Source: Acidiphilium sp. C61 (lineage in GTDB: Bacteria > Pseudomonadota > Alphaproteobacteria > Acetobacterales > Acetobacteraceae). Taken from it: 64,000 nt of DNA. The stretch spans positions 2,516,501-2,580,500 of the forward strand of contig NZ_CACTIA010000005.1 of assembly GCF_902712915.1 (NCBI RefSeq), given 5' to 3'. Below the pieces are notes generated by a model. It was not told the DNA's origin, ran no database searches, and saw only the letters and a program-made list of their open reading frames with translations. The position numbers were made by a program, and so were the translations under genes. Shown here one piece after another: positions 58,545 to 64,000 of this stretch; within the stretch, counting starts at the first letter, position 1; every line of letters starts with the position of its first letter.

Positions 58545-59651
58545 TCAGGTCGTCCGCTTGCGAAACAGCCAGGCGGCGAGGCCAAGATTGACCGCGCCGA
58601 TCGCCGCCATCGGCCAGAGCTGCCCGGCGAGCGTTGCGAATCCCGCCCCTTCGAGAAAGGTCGCCCGCACGATCACCAGCATGTAGCGCAGCGGATTGAC
58701 CAGCGTGATCCGCTCGACCCAGAGCGGCATGTTGGCGATCGGCGTGGCGAAGCCCGACAGGATCACCGAGGGCACCATGAACAGGAACGCGCCGAGCAGC
58801 GCCTGCTGCTGCGTTGCCGAGACCGCCGAAATCGCCAGCCCCACGCCGGTGACGGCGGTGACGAACAGCAGCAGCCCGGCATAGAGCGCGCCGATACTCC
58901 CGCGCAGCGGCACATGAAACCAGAACACCGCGGCGAGCACGATCACGCTCGCCTCCACCATGCCGATCAGCAGCCCCGGCACGCTCTTGCCGATCAGGAT
59001 GTCGAGCTCTGTCAGCGGCGTGACCAGCAGCTGGTCAAAGGTCCCCGCCTCGCGCTCGCGCGCGACCGACAGCCCGATCACCACCAGCGTCACCACCTGG
59101 GTGAGCAGCGCCACGATCCCCGGCACCACGAACCATTGCGAGCGCAGCGCCGGATTGTAGCGCGCCCGGATCACCAGATGCGCCGGCGGCCCGCGCCCGC
59201 CGCGCGCCGCCCGCCACGCATCGTCGAAGCCGGTGAGGATGGTGTTCGCATACCCCTCGATGATCAGCGCGGTATTGGAATTCCGCCCATCGACGATCAC
59301 CTGCACCGGCGCCGCCCGCCCGCGCAGCAGGTCGCGGGTGAAATGCCGGCCGATCACCAGCACCATCTGCACCGCGCGGGAATCGATCAGCGCGTCGATC
59401 CGGTGATCGCTGTGCAGCGTGTCCGCCAGCGCGAAAGCGGGCGCGCCGAGAAACCGCGCCACCAGCTGCCGCGACGCCGCGCTGCCATCCTGGTCATAGA
59501 TCGCGACCGGCACGCGGTTGAGATCGAAAGTCGCGGCATAGCCGAACACCATCAGCTGGATCAGCGGGGCGGCGAACAGCACCACGCGCCCCCTGCGGTC
59601 GCGCAGGATCGCCTGCAACTCCTTGATGACGAGGGCGATGATGCGCGCCAT
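58545..59651 (-). CDS. ABC-2 exporter permease (YbhR/YbhS-like), second copy
   Basis: A 368-aa membrane subunit: one N-terminal helix (VVLFAAPLIQLMVFGYAA), a long periplasmic loop with a substrate-gate-like domain, then five C-terminal helices (VVPGIVALLTQVVTLVVIGL, EREAGTFDQLLVTPL, IVLAAVFWF, ...). It pairs with the permease encoded five bases upstream. The frame continues upstream as noise antisense to that gene; ATG 59651 is used. Confidence 0.88.
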   Translation of the reverse strand: MARIIALVIKELQAILRDRRGRVVLFAAPLIQLMVFGYAATFDLNRVPVAIYDQDGSAASRQLVARFLGAPAFALADTLHSDHRIDALIDSRAVQMVLVIGRHFTRDLLRGRAAPVQVIVDGRNSNTALIIEGYANTILTGFDDAWRAARGGRGPPAHLVIRARYNPALRSQWFVVPGIVALLTQVVTLVVIGLSVAREREAGTFDQLLVTPLTELDILIGKSVPGLLIGMVEASVIVLAAVFWFHVPLRGSIGALYAGLLLFVTAVTGVGLAISAVSATQQQALLGAFLFMVPSVILSGFATPIANMPLWVERITLVNPLRYMLVIVRATFLEGAGFATLAGQLWPMAAIGAVNLGLAAWLFRKRTT

Positions 59652-59656
59652 CCCGC

Positions 59657-60781
59657 CTAGTCCAGCCGCTTGCGCGCCAGCGCCCGCGCGAGGGCGAGAA
59701 AGATCGCCGCCAGCAGCGCGAGATACGCCGCATTGGGCAGGATGACGCTCCACACGTCGCCGGCGAGGAAAACTGATTGCAATATCGCAATGAAATACCG
59801 CGCCGCCACCACATGCGAAATCGCCTGCACGAAGCCCGGCGTGCTGTGCAGGTCGAACACGAAACCCGACAGGATGAAGGCCGGCAGGAAGGTGGTGATC
59901 AGCGCGATCTGCCCGGCGACGAACTGGTTGCGCGCCACCGTCGAGATCACCAGCCCCATGCCGAGCGTCGCCAGCATGAACAGCGCGGCGCAGAAGGTGA
60001 GCACGACGATCGAGCCGCGCAGGGGCACGCCGAACAGCAGCACCGCGATCGCGACGGAGCCGAACATCCCGCCCATGCCGAGCGCGAAATACGGCACCAG
60101 CTTGGCGATCAGGATGTCGCGCAGCGTCACCGGCGTCACCATCAGCGCCTCCATCGTCCCGCGTTCCCATTCGCGGGCGATGACGAGGGCGGTCAGCAGC
60201 GCGCCGGTCAGCGTCATGATCAGCGCGATCAGCCCGGGGATGAGATAATGCCGGCTGTTGACCGAGGGGTTGAACCGCACAAGCGGGCGGATATCGAGCG
60301 GGATCGGATCGCCCGTCCCCTGCCGCGCCGCCGTCGCCACCACCCACAAGGCCCAGACCTGCCGGACATAGCCCTCCACCAGCCGCGCGGTATTGGCGTC
60401 GACCCCGTCGATGACGATGCCGACCGGCGCGCCCCGCGCCGTGCGCGCCTGCCGGCCGAAATCGACGCGCAGCCAGACGATGCCGCTCACCTTGCCCGCC
60501 GCCATCGCCCGCTCCGCCGCCTGGCCGCTCTGATAGCGGTGCGGCGCGAAATAGCGCGAGCGGTCGAACCCGGCGACGAAGCTCGCCGCCAGCGCCCCCG
60601 GCTGCTCCACCACGATGCCGAGCGGCACCCGCCGCGCATCCAGCGTCACGCCATAGCCGAACAGCCAGAGCAGGATGGCCGGCAGCAGGAAGGCGATCGC
60701 CAGCGCAGACGGGTCGCGCATGATCTGCACTACCTCCTTGCGCATCAGCCCGCGCACCCGCCGCCGTGCCGCGCCGTTCAT
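59657..60781 (-). CDS. ABC-2 exporter permease (YbhR/YbhS-like), first copy
   Basis: A 374-aa membrane subunit of the same family (FLLPAILLWLFGYGVTL, EWERGTMEALMVTPVTL, LPAFILSGFVFDL). The four-base overlap with the ATPase gene and the short gap to the second permease show one operon. Exported compound unknown; related E. coli YbhFSR affects drug and cation tolerance. Confidence 0.9.
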   Translation of the reverse strand: MNGAARRRVRGLMRKEVVQIMRDPSALAIAFLLPAILLWLFGYGVTLDARRVPLGIVVEQPGALAASFVAGFDRSRYFAPHRYQSGQAAERAMAAGKVSGIVWLRVDFGRQARTARGAPVGIVIDGVDANTARLVEGYVRQVWALWVVATAARQGTGDPIPLDIRPLVRFNPSVNSRHYLIPGLIALIMTLTGALLTALVIAREWERGTMEALMVTPVTLRDILIAKLVPYFALGMGGMFGSVAIAVLLFGVPLRGSIVVLTFCAALFMLATLGMGLVISTVARNQFVAGQIALITTFLPAFILSGFVFDLHSTPGFVQAISHVVAARYFIAILQSVFLAGDVWSVILPNAAYLALLAAIFLALARALARKRLD

Positions 60782-62565
60782 GCCGCCTTCCCCCCGGTCT
60801 CCGCGCCAAACTCCGCGCCGGTCGCCTTGCCGATCACGGCAATGAACGCATCCTCCATCGTCGGATCAGGCCGGCTCGCGTCCGCCGCCCCGGCGCGGAT
60901 CGCATCCGGCGTGCCCTCGGCGAGAATCCGCCCCTGCGCCATGATCACCAGCCGGTCGCAATACTCGGCCTCTTCCATGAAATGGGTGGTGACCAGCACC
61001 GTCACCCCCGCCTCCGCCAGCGCGCCGATCCGCCGCCAGAACTCCCGCCGCGCCAGCGGATCGACACCCGAGGTCGGCTCGTCGAGAAACAGGATGTCCG
61101 GCGCGTGCATCAGCGCTGCGGCGAGGGCGAGGCGCTGGCGATAGCCGAGGGCGAGGTCGCGCGCGGCGGCGTCGCGCATCGCGCCGAGCCCGAATTCCGC
61201 CATCGCCCAGCCGATCCGCGCCGCCCGCCGCCCGCCGCGCAGCCCGTAGGCGCTGGCGAAGAAGGCGAGGTTCTGGCCCACGGTAAGATCGCCATAGAGC
61301 GAGAATTTCTGCGCCATGTAGCCGATCCGCCCGCGTGCTGCCGCCGCCGCGCGCCTGAGGTCGTAGCCGGCGACGTCGAGCCGCCCGGCGCTTGCCGGCA
61401 GCAGGCCGCACAACATGCGGAACGTGGTCGATTTCCCCGCCCCGTTGGCGCCGAGCAGGCCAAAGATCTCGCCTCGCCGCACCTCGAAGCTGATGGCGTC
61501 GACGGCGATGAAATCGCCGAACCGCCGCGTCAGCCGCTCCACCGCGATGACGGTCTTCGCCGCCCCGCTCGCCGGAGCCGGCAGGGCAGGGGTGGCGGGC
61601 GCGCCCGTCCGCGCCGTGCCGCGCGCGCGCAGCAGCGCATCGACGAACCCGTCCTCGAAGCGCGGCGCCGCCGCCACGAGGTCGATCCCCGGCGGCGTCT
61701 GCCAGGAGGCCGCCTCGCTCACCACCCGCACGAACCGCCCCTCGATCACGGTGTCGATCACCCCGGGCGTCGCGGCAAGGACCGCCTGCAACCGCCGCCG
61801 CCCGCCCTCCCGTGCGGCGGCGCGAAAAATCCGCCCCGCCATCGGCGCGGTGAAGCGCTCCGGCGGGCCCTGCGCCAGCAGCCGCCCCTCGTGCAGCAGC
61901 AACACATCGCGGCAGCGCGCCGCCTCGTCGAGACAGGCGGTGCTGAACAGCACCGTCACCCCCTCGCGCGCGGTCAGCCGGTCGATGATCTCCCACAATT
62001 CCCGGCGCGAGACCGGATCGACCCCCACGGTCGGCTCGTCGAGCAGCAGCAGCCGCTTCGGCTGCACCAGCGTGCAGGCGAGGCCGAGCTTCTGCTTCAT
62101 CCCGCCCGAAAGCCGCCCCGCCCGCCGCGCCGTGAAGGGCGCAAGCCCGGTCATCGCCATCAGCGTGGCATAGCGCGCCTCCCGCGCCGCCGCCGCGACC
62201 CCGTGCAGATCGGCATAGAGGTCGAGATTCTCCCGGACCGTCAGCTCCTCGTACAGCCCGAAGCGCTGCGGCATGTAGCCGATTTCCCCCTGCACCGCGA
62301 GCGGATCGCGCCGCACATCGATGCCCAGCACCTCGATCCCGCCGCGATCCGGCCGCAGCAGCCCGGCGATCAGCCGCATCAGCGTGGTCTTGCCCGCCCC
62401 GTCGGCGCCGATCAGCCCGGTGATCCCGCCATGCGCCACCGCGGCGCTGACCTCCTCCACCGCGTCGACCACCCGCCCGCCGCCGCCGAACCGCCGGCAG
62501 ACCCGGTCGAGGCGCAGCGCCGGCGCGTCATCGCCCGCCATCATGCCCGCCCCCGCAGCCGGCAT
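60778..62565 (-). CDS. ABC exporter ATPase with two fused nucleotide-binding domains (YbhF-like)
   Basis: A 595-aa protein: domain 1 (about 15-240: Walker A GADGAGKTTLMR, signature LSGGMKQKLGLACTL, LLLDEPTVGVDPVSRRE) and domain 2 (about 330-560: GANGAGKSTTFR, ALGYRQRLALAAAL, LFLDEPTSGVDPLARRE). Domain 2 lacks a canonical LSGGQ (reads DLALGYRQR), suggesting unequal sites. It begins 37 nt inside the HlyD gene; starts at 62544 or 62541 are also possible. Confidence 0.9.
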   Translation of the reverse strand: MPAAGAGMMAGDDAPALRLDRVCRRFGGGGRVVDAVEEVSAAVAHGGITGLIGADGAGKTTLMRLIAGLLRPDRGGIEVLGIDVRRDPLAVQGEIGYMPQRFGLYEELTVRENLDLYADLHGVAAAAREARYATLMAMTGLAPFTARRAGRLSGGMKQKLGLACTLVQPKRLLLLDEPTVGVDPVSRRELWEIIDRLTAREGVTVLFSTACLDEAARCRDVLLLHEGRLLAQGPPERFTAPMAGRIFRAAAREGGRRRLQAVLAATPGVIDTVIEGRFVRVVSEAASWQTPPGIDLVAAAPRFEDGFVDALLRARGTARTGAPATPALPAPASGAAKTVIAVERLTRRFGDFIAVDAISFEVRRGEIFGLLGANGAGKSTTFRMLCGLLPASAGRLDVAGYDLRRAAAAARGRIGYMAQKFSLYGDLTVGQNLAFFASAYGLRGGRRAARIGWAMAEFGLGAMRDAAARDLALGYRQRLALAAALMHAPDILFLDEPTSGVDPLARREFWRRIGALAEAGVTVLVTTHFMEEAEYCDRLVIMAQGRILAEGTPDAIRAGAADASRPDPTMEDAFIAVIGKATGAEFGAETGGKAA

Positions 62566-63577
62566 CCCCCGTCACCGCCGCCGCCGTCCCGATCCGCACC
62601 GTCGCCGGCATGCCGAGCCGCAGCTGCCCGCGCGGATCACAGACATAGACGCGGATGCGATAGACCAGCGCCGTGCGCAGGTCCGGGCTTTCGATCGTGC
62701 GTGGCGTGAACTCGGCGCTCGGCGAGATGAACCCGACCCAGCCGCGATAGCGCGTGCCGGGAAAACTGTCGGTGCTCACGCTCGCCGCCATGCCGGGGCG
62801 CAGCCGCCCGAGCGCGGTTTCCGGCACATAGGCGCGCACCCAGAGCGGGGAGGGCAGGGCGATGGTGAACACGGGCGTTGCCGGCGAGGCCATGTCGCCG
62901 GTCTCCAGGATGCGGTCCTCGATCACGCCATCCTGCGGCGCGCGCAGTCGGGTCTCGTCGAGATTGCGCCGGGCGAGGGCGACGGCGGCGCGCGCCGCGT
63001 CAAGGGCGGCGCGGGCGGCGGCGATGTCCTCCGCCCGCGGCCCCTTCACCGCGAGGAGATAGGCCTGGCGAGACGCGGTATATTGGTCGCGCGCGCTGCG
63101 GAAGGCGGCGCGGGCATTGTCCCGGTCCTGCAGGCTCGCGGCGTGCCGGCGGCTGAGGGTGGCGAGCCGGCGATAGGCGAGCCCCGCATTCTCCGCCTGT
63201 GCGAGCAGCGCCTGCATGGTCGCCCGCGCCTGCGCGATCTCCTCCGGGCGGGAGCCGGCGAGCAGCTTCGCCAGCGCCGCCTTGCGCCCGGCGAGATCGG
63301 CCTCGGCGGCGGCGAGGGCATCCTGATACAAGGTCGCATCCAGCGTCGCGAGCAGCTCACCCCGCCGCACCGGCGCGCCCTCCTGCACCAGCAGCCGCGT
63401 CACCCGCCCGCTCACCTCGAAGGCCGGCATCGTCTCGCGCAGATCGACATTGCCATAGAGAACGAGCGCGGTGCGGCGCGGCGTCCGGTCCAGAAGGAAC
63501 ATCACCGCCGCGAGCGCGGCAGCCAGCAGCACCGCCGCAAGAGCAAGGCGGGCGGTTCGCGGCGGCAGTTTCGGCAC
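62528..63577 (-). CDS. HlyD-family periplasmic adaptor of the ABC exporter (YbhG-like)
   Basis: A 349-aa membrane-fusion protein: N-terminal anchor helix (LALAAVLLAAALAAVMFLL), a lipoyl-like half (GRVTRLLVQEGAPVRRGELLATLD), a long coiled coil (about 80-200) and the second half (LRAPQDGVIEDRILETGD, WVRAYVPE). GTG 63577 with GGAGA upstream is chosen over an ATG at 63700. First gene of the operon; an FNR-type box lies 65-78 nt upstream. Confidence 0.88.
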   Translation of the reverse strand: MPKLPPRTARLALAAVLLAAALAAVMFLLDRTPRRTALVLYGNVDLRETMPAFEVSGRVTRLLVQEGAPVRRGELLATLDATLYQDALAAAEADLAGRKAALAKLLAGSRPEEIAQARATMQALLAQAENAGLAYRRLATLSRRHAASLQDRDNARAAFRSARDQYTASRQAYLLAVKGPRAEDIAAARAALDAARAAVALARRNLDETRLRAPQDGVIEDRILETGDMASPATPVFTIALPSPLWVRAYVPETALGRLRPGMAASVSTDSFPGTRYRGWVGFISPSAEFTPRTIESPDLRTALVYRIRVYVCDPRGQLRLGMPATVRIGTAAAVTGDAGCGGGHDGGR

Positions 63578-63641
63578 CGAGCGTCTCCTTCCGGATGGCG
63601 TGTTGCACGACCGATCCTGGAAGCCGGGCCGTATCTCCGCA

Positions 63642-63655
63642 TTGATCCCGATCAA
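63642..63655 (-). promoter_or_regulatory. Perfect FNR/DNR-type box of the ABC exporter operon
   Basis: TTGAT-cccg-ATCAA matches the consensus at ten of ten positions. With a -41.5 centre the transcript would start near 63607, 30 nt before the GTG of the HlyD gene. Confidence 0.7.
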
Positions 63656-63678
63656 TCCGCGCGGGACCAGACACGAAG

Positions 63679-63710
63679 AAGGCGGGCGTGGCCTGGCCAC
63701 GTCCGCCTTT
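63679..63710 (-). terminator. Stem-loop terminator for the gene at the window edge
   Basis: AAGGCGG-g-CGTGG-cctgg-CCACG-t-CCGCCTT forms a long stem with one mismatch; on the minus strand it is followed by TTCTTCG. It also lies upstream of the HlyD promoter. Confidence 0.7.
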
Positions 63711-63815
63711 CGTCATCCTCACGGCCCCGGAAGGGCCGTCATCCTCACGGCCCCGGAAGGGCCGTCATCCTCCGGCCCCGGAAGGGCCGTCATCCTCCGG
63801 CCCCGGAGGGGCCGG
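63711..63815. repeat. Tandem 25-26-bp repeat of small hairpins, four units
   Basis: Units CGTCATCCTC(A)CGGCCC with CGGAAGGGC follow each other four times; each forms CGGCCC/GGGCCG around a CGGAA loop. It lies downstream of the partial gene at the window edge. It has the same unit length and hairpin layout as the array after the porin. Confidence 0.8.
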
Positions 63816-63828
63816 GATAGCCAGGGTC

Positions 63829-64000
63829 TCAGTTACCCGCGAACGGGGTGAAGCCCGGCGAGGTGGTCACCGGCGTCTGCGTCCCGGCCGGGGTGCCGGC
63901 GGTGGCGCTGTTGCCGAACGTCACGGTGGGGTTGTGCGAGGCTTCGGCCGCGATCGGCTGGCTGTTGGCCTGCAGCTGGCCCGCCATCGCGCTGCCCGCC
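63829..64000 (-). CDS. C-terminal part of a protein of unknown function (cut by the window edge)
   Basis: 57 codons to TGA at 63829: a Thr/Ala/Gly-rich tail (AGSAMAGQLQANSQPIAAEA, then SPGFTPFAGN at the end), with no recognised domain. Composition suggests a surface or secreted protein. The start is outside the window. Confidence 0.6.
   Translation of the reverse strand, partial: AGSAMAGQLQANSQPIAAEASHNPTVTFGNSATAGTPAGTQTPVTTSPGFTPFAGN

Overview
The window is high-GC, gene-dense DNA from an alphaproteobacterium, probably an acidophilic or acetic-acid-type member of Acetobacteraceae/Rhodospirillales. This is inferred from the DUF3576-leuS-lptE-holA order, a GTTC-N7-GTTC LexA box at uvrA, a periplasmic PQQ alcohol dehydrogenase with a partner cytochrome c, and a CIO-type cytochrome bd. 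The sequence alone cannot fix the genus. No phage, transposase, IS or CRISPR array is visible; this looks like chromosomal backbone.

Layout. 1-7.8 kb: glutathione-dependent formaldehyde dehydrogenase coupled to a TonB receptor, an antisense FAD oxidase, then a PQQ dehydrogenase plus cytochrome c operon. 7.9-13.6 kb (minus): assimilatory sulfate reduction (siroheme synthase, SUMT, cysJ, cysH, cysI) with a divergent Lrp regulator. 14-17.6 kb: moaB, lipid-modifying methyltransferases and tRNA-Val(CAC). 17.8-26.1 kb: two c-di-GMP proteins flank small membrane proteins, an outer-membrane transporter-like protein, NrtS, and an ECF sigma/NrsF anti-sigma pair. 26.2-34.2 kb: Lrp regulator divergent from a transketolase-like enzyme, MFS transporter, DUF445, 2-hydroxyacid dehydrogenase, YggS and a ThiE-like protein. 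34.4-43.7 kb: porin, DUF3576 lipoprotein, leuS, lptE, holA, uvrA. 43.8-52.1 kb: FdhF/YdeP-type molybdoenzyme with divergent LysR, bestrophin, GbsR-like regulator, cytochrome bd oxidase, ssb. 52.2-54.7 kb: nitrate/sulfonate-type ABC importer. 55-63.6 kb: one minus-strand block with nsrR, hcr, hcp and a four-gene YbhGFSR-like ABC-2 exporter.

The most striking feature is a family of about eleven mosaic palindromic repeats of about 100 bp. Each consists of two hairpins joined by an AT-rich linker and sits between genes. Arms and loops are swapped between copies, and in five cases the stop codon of the neighbouring gene lies in the repeat edge or linker. Other notable points are a PQQ dehydrogenase that lacks the usual vicinal cysteines but has a DxD motif; FNR/DNR-type boxes before both hcp and the ABC exporter; a LexA box touching the uvrA start codon; a possible leader peptide coupled to an MFS transporter; and a possible frameshifted remnant of nicotinate phosphoribosyltransferase.
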